In this document: positions 56,266 through 64,000 of the stretch, one piece after another
Numbering within the stretch: the first letter of the stretch is position 1
How the letters are laid out: each line of letters begins with the position of its first letter
NCBI RefSeq assembly: GCF_038502225.1
Contig: NC_091372.1
Span: 8,792,482 to 8,856,481 of the forward strand
DNA length: 64,000 nucleotides
Direction of reading: 5' to 3'
Source: Cherax quadricarinatus
Taxonomy: Eukaryota > Arthropoda > Malacostraca > Decapoda > Parastacidae
Translations under genes and position numbers: made by a program
The notes under the pieces: model-generated
The model's input: the letters and a program-made list of their open reading frames with translations, nothing else
What the model was told of the DNA's origin: nothing
Database searches by the model: none

Positions 56266-56537
56266 AGTTAGGCAACATTGGTCGGGAAACAGGACAAGTG
56301 TTTCCTGACACGAGTTTTAGTCATATGATGACCCACATTATTATTATAATCAAGGGGGAAGCGCTAAACCCGGAGGATTATACAGCGCCTGGGGGGGGGA
56401 TGTGGAAGGCATTCAGGCTTAATTCGGGGAACTGGAGCACAGATCCAATTCCCTAAATCAAGAGATGATGACCCACAGCTGGCGCTTTTGGTCATCTGAC
56501 CGAGGCCTTCCACTGGCTTACCACCAACCACTTTAAA
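56266..56537. mobile_element. R-repeat, interrupted by SINE-B
   Basis: GGGAAACAGGACAAGTGTTT through CCGAGGCCTTCCACTGGCTT is a dispersed repeat also present, uninterrupted, at 63020-63149. Function and origin are unknown. Confidence 0.8.
56325..56477 (-). mobile_element. SINE-B inside the R-repeat, 13-bp TSD
   Basis: ATGATGACCCACA occurs at 56325-56337 and 56465-56477. The insert (56338-56464), read on the minus strand, starts CTCTTGATTTAGGGAATTGG and ends GGCGCTGTATAATCCTCCGG, TTTAGCGCTTC, TTGATTATAATAAT. The head is truncated compared with the 61097 and 63442 copies. Confidence 0.92.
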
Positions 56538-56969
56538 CATTATTGAAGACCATTTGATGTAATACCAAACTAACGTCAAGTTATCAGACCTGGAAGAGTT
56601 GATGGGAAACTACAATGTGAATTCACCCGGTACTTGTTATCAGCGATAAAATCACTAGATGACAGGCACAAACTTGAGTTATATAACAGGATTCAGTAGA
56701 GTAAAGCACGTTTTTGGCCTGGGAATAAGTAGGCTGTTGGAAGGTAGTGAACCCACCTCTAGTGCATATTTATAATTAATTCACAAAACGCGCTTAACCC
56801 GCATGGGTCAAATTGGCAAAAGGTTGTAGGATAAGTTTATTTAGGTACAAGTGCACATAAATACAGTTACATCAATTATCATACACAGTAACGTGTATAA
56901 CTTACTATAATAACCATCCAAAAAAGGTCAGTCCCTTATTTATATTAGGATCCTTTAAATACCTTAATA
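56538..56969. other. Spacer with one short dispersed repeat
   Basis: 56831-56900 carries TAAGTTTATTTAGGTACAAG, as near 770. No gene seen. Confidence 0.5.
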
Positions 56970-57110
56970 ATTTCTTCTTTCAACGCACCGGGCCATATCC
57001 CACCTAGGCAGGGTGACCCAAAAAGAAAAACGAAAGTTTCTCTTCATAAATTTAGTAATATATACAGGAGAAGGGGTTACTAGCCTCTTGCTCCCGGCAT
57101 TTTAGTTCCC
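56970..57110 (-). mobile_element. RTE-related 3' end
   Basis: On the minus strand, CTTTTTGGGTCACCCTGCCT, AGGTGGGATATGGCCCGGTG parallels the RTE tail at 19083 but is a distinct subfamily, matching 61985-62118 in opposite sense. Confidence 0.7.
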
Positions 57111-57162
57111 TCTCACAACACGCATGACTTACCTGGAGTTTACCTGGAGAGAGTTCCGGGGG

Positions 57163-60100
57163 TCAACGCCCCCGCGGCCCGGTCTGTGACCAGGCCTCCT
57201 GGTGGATCAGAGCCTGATCAACCAGGCTGTTGCTGCTGGCTGCACGCAAACCAACGTACGAGCCACAACCCGGCTGATCAGGAACTGACTTTAGGTGTTT
57301 GTCCATTGCCAGCTTGAAGACTGCCAGGGGTCTGTTGGTAATCCCCCTTATGTATGCTGGGAGGCAGTTGAACAGTCTCGGGCCCCTGACACTTGTATGG
57401 TCTCTTAACGTGCTAGTGACACCCCTGCTTTTCATTGGGGGGATGGTGCATCGTCTGCCAAGTCTTTTGCTTTCGTAGTGAGTGATTTTCGTGTGCAAGT
57501 TCGGTACTAGTCCCTCTAGGATTTTCCAGGTGTATATAATCATGTATCTCTCCCTCCTGCGTTCCAGGGAATACAGGTTTAGGAACCTCAAGCGCTCCCA
57601 GTAATTGAGGTGTTTTATCTCCGTTATGCGCGCCGTGAAAGTTCTCTGTACATTTTCTAGGTCGGCAATTTCACCTGCCTTGAAAGGTGCTGTTAGTGTG
57701 CAGCAATATTCCAGCCTAGATAGAACAAGTGACCTGAAGAGTGTCATCATGGGCTTGGCCTCCCTAGTTTTGAAGGTTCTCATTATCCATCCTGTCATTT
57801 TTCTAGCAGATGCGATTGATACAATGTTATGGTCCTTGAAGGTGAGATCCTCCGACATGATCACTCCCAGGTCTTTGACGTTGGTGTTTCGCTCTATTTT
57901 GTGGCCAGAATTTGTTTTGTACTCTGATGAAGATTTAATTTCCTCATGTTTACCATATCTGAGTAATTGAAATTTCTCATCGTTGAACTTCATATTGTTT
58001 TCTGCAGCCCACTGAAAGATTTGGTTGATGTCCGCCTGGAGCCTTGCAGTGTCTGCAATGGAAGACACTGTCATGCAGATTCGGGTGTCATCTGCAAAGG
58101 AAGACACGGTGCTGTGGCTGACATCCTTGTCTATGTCGGATATGAGGATGAGGAACAAGATGGGAGCGAGTACTGTGCCTTGTGGAACAGAGCTTTTCAC
58201 CGTAGCTGCCTCGGACTTTACTCTGTTGACGACTACTCTCTGTGTTCTGTTAGTGAGGAAATTATAGATCCATCGACCGACTTTTCCTGTTATTCCTTTA
58301 GCACGCATTTTGTGCGCTATTACGCCATGGTCACACTTGTCGAAGGCTTTTGCAAAGTCTGTATATATTACATCTGCATTCTTTTTGTCTTCTAGTGCAT
58401 TTAGGACCTTGTCGTAGTGATCCAATAGTTGAGACAGACAGGAGCGACCTGTTCTAAACCCATGTTGCCCTGGGTTGTGTAACTGATGGGTTTCTAGATG
58501 GGTGGTGATCTTGCTTCTTAGGACCCTTTCAAAGATTTTTATGATATGGGATGTTAGTGCTATTGGTCTGTAGTTCTTTGCTGTTGCTTTACTGCCCCCT
58601 TTGTGGAGTGGGGCTATGTCTGTTGTTTTTAGTAACTGTGGGACGACCCCCGTGTCCATGCTCCCTCTCCATAGGATGGAAAAGGCTCGTGATAGGGGCT
58701 TCTTGCAGTTCTTGATGAACACAGAGTTCCATGAGTCTGGCCCTGGGGCAGAGTGCATGGGCATGTCATTTATCGCCTGTTCGAAGTCATTTGGCGTCAG
58801 GATAACATCGGATAGGCTTGTGTTAATCAAATTTTGTGGCTCTCTCATAAAAAATTCATTTTGATCTTCGACTCTCAGTCTGGTTAGCGGCTTGCTAAAA
58901 ACTGAGTCATATTGGGACTTGAGTAGCTCACTCATTTCCTTGCTGTCATCTGTGTAGGACCCATCTTGTTTAAGTAGGGGCCCAATACTGGACGTTGTTC
59001 TCGATTTTGATTTGGCATAGGAGAAGAAATACTTTGGGTTTCTTTCGATTTCATTTATGGCTTTTAGTTCTTCCCGCGATTCCTGACTCCTAAAGGATTC
59101 TTTTAGCTTAAGTTCGATGCTTGCTATTTCTCTGACCAGTGTCTCCCTACGCATTTCAGATATATTGACCTCTTTTAGCCGCTCTGTTATTCTTTTCCGT
59201 CGCCTGTAAAGGGAGCGCCTGTCTCTTTCTATTTTACATCTACTCCTCCTTTTTCTTAGAGGAATAAGCCTTGTGCATACATCGAGTGCCACCGAGTTAA
59301 TCTGTTCTAGGCATAAGTTGGGGTCTGTGTTGCTTAGTATATCTTCCCAGCTTATATCGGTTAGGACTTGGTTTACTTGGTCCCACTTTATGTTTTTGTT
59401 ATTGAAGTTGAATTTGGTGAATGCTCCCTCGTGACTAGTCTTATTATGTCGGTCTGGGGCTCCACGCATACATGTCTGAACCTCAATTATGTTGTGATCT
59501 GAGTATATTGTTTTTGATATGGTGACATTTCTTATCAGATCATCATTGTTAGTGAAGATGAGGTCTAGTGTATTCTCCAGTCTAGTAGGCTCTATTATTT
59601 GCTGGTTTAAATTGAATTTTGTGCAGAGATTTAAAAGCTCGTGTGAGTGTGAGTTTTCATCAGAGCTGCCTCCTGGTGTTATTACTGCAACAATATTATT
59701 TGCTATATTCCTCCATTTTAGGTGCCTTAAGTTGAAATCCCTCAGGAGCAAGATGTTGGGTGCAGGAGCTGGAAGATTTTCCAGACAGTGGTCAATTTTT
59801 AACAGCTGTTCCTGGAATTGCTGGGATGTTGCATCCGGAGGCTTGTAGACTACCACAATGACTAGGTTTTGGTTCTCGACCTTTACTGCTAAAACTTCCA
59901 CTACATCATTTGAGGCATTAAGCAGTTCTGTGCAAACAAGTGACTCTGCAATGTACAGGCCACCCCCCCCCCCTCCCTTTTGCCTGTTCACTCTGTCACA
60001 TCTGTATAGGTTGTAACCTGGGATCCATATTTCGTTGTCCAAGTGATCCTTTATGTGGGGTCTCAGTCAAAGCCGCGAACATTGCCTTTGCCTCTGCAAG

Positions 60101-60221
60101 CAGTCCACGGATGAAAGGTATTTTGTTGTTTGTTGCTGGCTTTAGACCCTGTATATTTGCAAAGAAGAATGTTATCGGACTGGTGGTATTGTTGGTACTG
60201 GGGGGGATTTTTTTCCGGCAT
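57163..60221 (-). pseudogene. CR1-A ORF2 (EN-RT), two 1-base insertions
   Basis: The start is the ATG overlapping the ORF1 stop (60221-60219). One extra base in an A7/C7 homopolymer stretch near 60210 and one extra C near 60057 shift the frame; from 60042 on, 959 codons are open. EN motifs are ITFFFANIQGLKP, a TET box at the second lesion, GGGGLYIAESLVC, ILLLRDFNLRHLKW and YSDHNIIEV. RT motifs are NYRPIALTSHIIKIFERVL, GFRTGRSCLSQLL, ADVIYTDFAKAFDKCDHGVI, VKSSVPQGTVLAPILFLILI and SFADDTRICM. In PQGTVLAP the usual Gly is Ala. The stop codon lies in a terminal hairpin. Confidence 0.9.
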
Positions 60222-60223
60222 TA
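60219..60223 (-). promoter_or_regulatory. UAAUG stop-start junction between CR1-A ORF1 and ORF2
   Basis: ORF1 ends NRYRY and TAA; the last A is also the first base of ATG for ORF2 (MPEK...). Overlapping UAAUG is a known termination-reinitiation signal in some two-ORF non-LTR elements. Its use here is inferred from layout only. Confidence 0.7.
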
Positions 60224-60786
60224 GTATCTGTATCTGTTGGTTTGGAGTGGAGGCCATCGACTGTGGTTCCACTCCAGGAATGACTGGATTTGGTGTACGA
60301 TTTCTGCCATTTCCTGCCAGTTTTTTTTCCTTCCTGGCACTAAAAAACCTCTCCCTCTTGAGTGGCTGTGGCTACCCAGGTTTTCCCATGGCCTGGATGT
60401 TTTGTATCTTTTTGTCCCCTTTAGATGGTATGCCTGGCAATTTAAGTTATAGCACAGTCTTTCCTGTACTGAAGAGGTACACAGTTCAGGGTGAAAAAGC
60501 TTACAGGAAGGGAGTTTGCATTTTCCTGTTGTCATATGGGCATGGCATTTTCTAGGGTGGTCATAGTTGCACGTCCCATCTGTTTTTCCAGATTTCCCAT
60601 GCCAGCAGATACCAAGTGCATAGTATGTGCACAGGCTTGGTTTCCGTTTGCCTTGGGTTTCTGTGACTGTATTCCCTGTTGGTGCATGTTTCCCTGTCTT
60701 CTATCCTCCCTAGCACCAACAATGGAGCTCCCACCAGTTGTTTTTGGTAGTATATCCTCACTATTGCTAGAGGAATTCTGTTCCAC
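60221..60786 (-). pseudogene. CR1-A ORF1 with three tandem CCCH zinc fingers
   Basis: The upstream part (60786 to about 60700) reads EQNSSSNSEDILPKTTGG in one frame. The rest is in another frame, so a frameshift lies near 60700. That second frame contains three fingers between 60631 and 60425. Finger 1 is C-x7-C-x11-C-x3-H (CTYYALGIC...CNYDH). Finger 2 is C-x8-C-x4-C-x3-H (CHAHMTTGKCKLPSCKLFH). Finger 3 has the same spacing (CTSSVQERLCYNLNCQAYH). A basic and aromatic tail ends NRYRY. CCCH fingers typically bind single-stranded RNA, which suits an RNP protein. No ATG start is certain. Confidence 0.8.
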
Positions 60787-60795
60787 TTCACCTTA

Positions 60796-61096
60796 AAATC
60801 TCAAACTGGGATAATAAAAATAAGAGCCGCCCATTCGTATAGATTTGAACCTCCCAAATAAGCTTATAAAATAGCCTAGTATACTATAACTCGCCGCCTC
60901 CTACGAGTGAAACTCTGTATATAACTGGTTATATAACCACAAAGGTTATATAACCGACAAAGTTATCAATACTGCTTAATATGTGGTATATGGTATATTA
61001 CACTGAAGTCTTTTCAACCATCAGGGAAATAGTTATTTCACAGTCGTTCTAGAGATGTGAGAAATTCCATATATTTACCCAAGTTGTCCCAGAACT
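60796..61096. other. No recognised gene
   Basis: Two GGTTATATAACC palindromes lie at 60927-60956. No coding signal. Confidence 0.45.
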
Positions 61097-61258
61097 GCCC
61101 TCAAGGGAGGTTCCTTGACGCTGGTGAGGGGCTCTTGATCTAGGGAATTAGATCCGTGCTCCAGTTCCCAGAATTAAGCCTTAATGTCATCCATTCCCCC
61201 CTCCCACACTAGCTGTATAATACCTACGGGTTTAGCCATCCCTTTAAAAATAATAATG
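61097..61258 (+). mobile_element. SINE-B, near full length
   Basis: The head CCTCAAGGGAGGTTCCTTGA, GCTCTTGATCTAGGGAATTA matches the first 85 bases of the I-like LINE. The tail AGCTGTATAATACCTACGGG, TTTAGC with AATAATAATG matches its last 55 bases. Only a pyrimidine-rich linker lies between. Confidence 0.88.
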
Positions 61259-61984
61259 TCCCAGAGCTAGAGAAGGGTAGACCTTATCTCAGTCTTCAAG
61301 AGTCGATACAACACCCGATCGTAATAGCGTTGTAGCTCCGCGATTACACCAGTATCACTACGACCCTTGGTATATACACATACACGTACTTTTCTCCAGG
61401 GTATATCCCTCGTATATACCACATCATCACTTTCAGCCTTCCAAGTGTATTAGCCAAAACAGTGGAATCTTGTTTGGTGTGTGGTTCAAGTGGTCTGAAG
61501 CGACGTTAAGTGAGCATAAGTAGTGATCTGGAACCCGTGTGAACCACCGAATTATTAACGTATTCCAATGGTGTAATTAACCTTGCTTATTCAGAAGAAA
61601 AAATCAGTATTGTTAATATTCCAGCTGTTAATTTATCCCCTTAAACTAACCCATAAATTTAGCTTTGATCTCGTAATAATTTCAGTTTAAAATGACTTAA
61701 TTTACCTAACCTATTCGGAAATTTTCTAAATTAGTTTCTCTGGGAGAGTAAATATTCCTGAGTTTGTTGGAATAACATCTGAACAGTGAAAGTTTATTTG
61801 GAGAATTATTGGGACGAGTTGAACACTGAACTATAGTGAACAGGTTACTGGCAGTCACGATGACCATCTTGTAGTAGATAGGATTTAAACTATTACCCAG
61901 TCATGAGTTTTCTCAAGGGTATATATCTCCATGGGGAAGTGGAACACAATTCTTCCTCCGTAAGTCATGAGTGTCGTTAGAGGC
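61259..61984. other. No recognised gene; possible upstream region of the 62.7-kb exon
   Basis: Mostly unique-looking sequence. It could hold promoter or non-coding exon sequence for the downstream tetraspanin-like gene, but no specific signal can be shown. Confidence 0.35.
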
Positions 61985-62118
61985 GACTAAAATGCCGGGA
62001 GCTAATAGCTACTAACCCCATGTTATATGACTTACTATATTTAAATAGAAAAACTTTCGTTTTTCTTTTCAGGTCACCCTACCTGGGTGGGATACAGCCG
62101 GTATGTTGAAAAAATATA
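61985..62118 (+). mobile_element. RTE-related 3' end
   Basis: AGGCGACTAAAATGCCGGGA, CTTTTCAGGTCACCCTACCT and GGTGGGATACAGCCGGTATG match the element at 56970 in the opposite orientation. Confidence 0.7.
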
Positions 62119-62231
62119 CAGTGTATACACGGTTCAATCCCTATGTAGGTGGTTGTATATTTGTCTGGTGATGTTAGGAGACGTGGGCAGTTAATAGGTT
62201 CTAAATGCGACTTTTATATATTTTCTGATCC

Positions 62232-62345
62232 GGCAGTAACAGCCTGGTTGATCATGCCCTGACCCACCGCGAGGCCTGGCCAGAGACCGGGCCACGGGGG
62301 GATTGACCCCCCTGAAAAACCCTCCAGGTATATTCCAGGTGTATC
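62232..62345 (+). mobile_element. CR1-A terminal fragment
   Basis: GCAGTAACAGCCTGGTTGAT through GGGATTGACCCCCCTGAA and TCCAGGTATATTCCAGGT is a diverged CR1-A terminus. A second, minus-strand scrap lies at 62560-62612. Confidence 0.75.
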
Positions 62346-62681
62346 CCTCCTAGTGTGTACAGTTGAGAGCAACAATGTTCGTACACTAGGAAGGTGTTTG
62401 GGCTATATACGGCTCACAGTACAAATTACACGCACCATTATGCAGGTTAAGTCAGGTTTCTAAACTAGTTTTGGTACAAAAATAAAATTCTTTATATCAT
62501 TATCCGTGAAAAATATTTATCTATCGTTCTGTAAGAAAATATTTTGTAAAAAAAGAGGGTTTCAGGGGTCAACGCCCCCGCGATCCGGTCTGCCACCAGG
62601 CCTCCCCTAACCTCTTTTTAAATGACCTTTTGTGTAGTCTATACAATTTATATCTAACTGACCAAGTAATGTTTCAAACAG

Positions 62682-62839
62682 ACGGAACTTTGAGGTGACA
62701 GCAACAGCCTGAGTGTTGAGAGAGAATGGCGTACGGTAAAGGTCAGGGAAGAATGTCTTACGGCAGAGGTCAAGGCACCATGGAGGAATATTTGGACTTG
62801 TTGCAGTATCTGTTGTATATCTTCAATACCATCTTCTTC
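62682..62839 (+). other. Putative exon with 5' UTR, tetraspanin-like gene
   Basis: TGTTTCAAACAG ends at 62681 and is a reasonable splice acceptor. GTAAGT at 62840-62845 is a consensus donor. If the acceptor is used, 44 bases of 5' UTR precede the ATG. Confidence 0.5.
62726..62839 (+). CDS. First coding exon of a tetraspanin-like gene
   Basis: The ATG at 62726 opens 38 codons ending in phase 0 at a consensus GTAAGT donor. The N-terminal 18 residues contain a duplicated nonamer (AYGKGQGRM, SYGRGQGTM). An acidic stretch MEEYLD and then LQYLLYIFNTIFF follow. The last segment matches the K/YLLFxFNxIFW start of tetraspanin TM1. Vertebrate CD9-type genes also break exon 1 at this point. Downstream exons are not in the remaining 1.16 kb. 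ATGs at 62753 and 62780 are alternative starts. The family call rests on 13 residues plus the splice position, so it is probable rather than certain. Codons lack the LINE signature. Confidence 0.65.
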
Positions 62840-62876
62840 GTAAGTACTATTAATGGCCTTTCTTGTAGACTGGCAG

Positions 62877-63016
62877 GGTTAGGTTAGGTTAGGTAAGGTT
62901 AGGAACTTAGGTTACGTTACGTTAGGTTAGGTTAGGTAAGGTTAGGTTAGGTTAGGTAAGGTTAGGTTAGGTAAGGTTAGGTTAGGTAAGGTTAGGAGCT
63001 TAGGTTACGTTACGTT
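62877..63016. repeat. Interstitial TTAGG/TAAGG-rich block
   Basis: GGTTAGGTTAGGTTAGGTAA-type units with two TTACGTTACGTTAGG spacers. TTAGG is the arthropod telomere unit. The block lies in the intron and runs into an R-repeat, so it is not a chromosome end. Confidence 0.85.
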
Positions 63017-63019
63017 AGG

Positions 63020-63149
63020 GTGGACCAGGTTTGTCAGGAAACAGGACAAGTGTTTCCTGACGTGGGTCTTAGTCATATGATGACCTACAGCTGGAGATTT
63101 TGGTCATCTGACGGAGGCCTTCTACTGGCTTGCCACTAAACCCCTTTAA
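63020..63149. mobile_element. R-repeat, uninterrupted
   Basis: CAGGAAACAGGACAAGTGTT through GGAGGCCTTCTACTGGCTTG. It is the empty-site counterpart of 56266-56537. Confidence 0.8.
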
Positions 63150-63433
63150 AAATTAAGATTAAATACATATTGATGGATTCGAAGGCTCATTTGGAACTCA
63201 ATTTTTTAATTCAAATATATAATTGTTATACAGATGTATACATATAAATAATGACTTTACTTAATTTTTCCCAAAAAATACAGTTTAGAAAACCCGATTC
63301 AAAATTTCTGTTCCTACATTATATTAAATCTTGTTATTTATATACATATTGCAGCTAATTTCTAAAATATGTCAGAAAAAGATGGAAATAATGCTGAGGC
63401 AGAATGAGAGAATACTGAAAAAAAAAGATTTCT
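63150..63433. other. No recognised gene
   Basis: AT-rich, presumed intron. Confidence 0.4.
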
Positions 63434-63613
63434 GAAAGAAACTCCTCAAGGGAGGTCTCTCGACGCTGGGGAGGGGCTCTTGATCTAGGGAATTGGATCT
63501 GTGCTCCAGGTCCGTGAATTAAGCCTGAATACCTTTCACATCCCCCCCTCCCCATATGTTGTATATTCCTACGGGTTTAGCGATCCTCCATGATTATTAT
63601 AATCAGAAAGAAA
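63434..63613 (+). mobile_element. SINE-B, near full length, probable 8-bp TSD
   Basis: GAAAGAAA at 63434-63441 and 63606-63613 brackets a copy with head CTCCTCAAGGGAGGTCTCTC and tail CCTACGGGTTTAGCG, ATTATTATAATCA. Confidence 0.85.
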
Positions 63614-64000
63614 AGACCGACGTTACTGATCTTGTGAAGACCATGTGTGTTAGGGCTGAGTTTTCTCTACTCTTTATTTTATATGGAATTATACGCTGTG
63701 TAGAAATGTTTATAACCTGGTCTCTTTCTAATAGCTAATGTCGGTACTTATAACGTTAGATTTCGTTTTATTTTAGGTTACATTTGTTTTGGTTATATCT
63801 CGCCGAAAGCGTAGCATTAAATTTTTAAATTGTGCTTTATACACATGTTTTAGTACCATATTTTCTGGCATATAAGGCGCACAAGTATACAACTATGTAA
63901 GACTGTTTACAAGCGGTTGTAACATTAGTGAACTGCTAAAAGTGTAATACAAAGCCTACACTTGACCATGAGTATGATCATATAAGACGCAGGCTGATTT
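63614..64000. other. AT-rich end of window, possible transposon terminus
   Basis: From 63853, CCATATTTTCTGGCATATAA then GGCGCAC, and later TCATATAAGACGCAG, resemble the sub-terminal words of a DNA transposon. The element is cut by the window edge and cannot be classified. No tetraspanin exon 2 was found. Confidence 0.35.

Larger units (their letters stand above)
57130..60795 (-). mobile_element. CR1-A LINE, nearly full length, two ORFs
   Basis: In its own orientation it has ORF1 with CCCH zinc fingers, a TAATG stop-start junction, ORF2 with EN-RT and a 3' UTR of only about 30 bases. The terminus is CTCCAGGTAAACTCCAGGTA. ORF2 is two single-base insertions from being open over 1,019 codons. 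Truncated copies of this family lie at 15752, 29974, 33978, 41333, 62232 and elsewhere, and are nearly identical in protein. The 5' end is uncertain. Confidence 0.9.

Noticed and set aside
57605..58395. Plus-strand frames opposite CR1-A as a Cys-rich host gene
   Set aside because: Shadow of the minus-strand LINE ORF2; motifs of EN and RT are unambiguous on the other strand.
62877..63016. True telomere or chromosome end
   Set aside because: Units are interrupted and variant, and unique and repeat sequence continues on both sides.

Overview
The window looks like arthropod DNA, most likely a decapod crustacean such as a crayfish. The evidence is the standard genetic code in every readable frame, a TTAGG-type interstitial block at about 62.9 kb, tRNA-headed SINEs, many non-LTR retrotransposon (LINE) families, and long satellite arrays. 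The decapod assignment rests on my recollection of these repeat families and was not checked by a search. There is one 100-base assembly gap (25408-25507). Nearly everything is repetitive. I can defend only one host protein-coding segment: a first coding exon resembling the N terminus of a tetraspanin at 62726-62839.

Region by region. 0-5 kb: an RT fragment running off the left edge, then a nearly complete L2/CR1-like LINE (1080-4663). 5-14.2 kb: a Tigger/pogo DNA transposon (4957-14165) carrying a tRNA-derived SINE and a 6.6-kb I-like LINE (5834-12430). That LINE has ORF1 with CCHC knuckles, ORF2 with EN-RT-RNaseH, and a perfect 13-bp target duplication. 14.2-20.6 kb: two abutting L2-like copies in opposite orientation, riddled with later insertions (CR1-A, SINE, RTE tails). 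20.7-24 kb: RTE 3' end, a piggyBac-type MITE and a Tigger-type element containing a minisatellite. 24-28 kb: L2-like 3' end, the gap, and a Tx1/L1-like LINE 3' end. 28-30.5 kb: foldback elements and SINEs. 30.8-43.5 kb: satellite arrays of 27, 33, 22 and 16 bp separated by SINEs and CR1-A copies. 45-51 kb: a CR1-B LINE followed by another L2-like copy. 51.4-55.4 kb: satellites of 20 and 50 bp. 57.1-60.8 kb: the best CR1-A copy, with an ORF1 carrying three CCCH zinc fingers and a UAAUG ORF1/ORF2 junction. 60.8-64 kb: SINEs, the tetraspanin-like exon and its intron.

The parts explain one another. The short SINE here called SINE-B carries the 5' end and the 3' tail of the I-like LINE, so it is probably an internally deleted derivative moved by that LINE. 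A tRNA head is fused to the CR1-A 3' end at 44.2 kb, suggesting a second SINE/LINE partnership. The 33-bp satellite monomer matches the tail segment of the tRNA-derived SINE-A, so a retroposon piece seems to have seeded a 3.1-kb satellite. Target-site duplications and an empty paralogous site let several insertions be placed exactly. Family names (I-like, L2-like, CR1-A, CR1-B, SINE-A, SINE-B, R-repeat) are working labels for this window.
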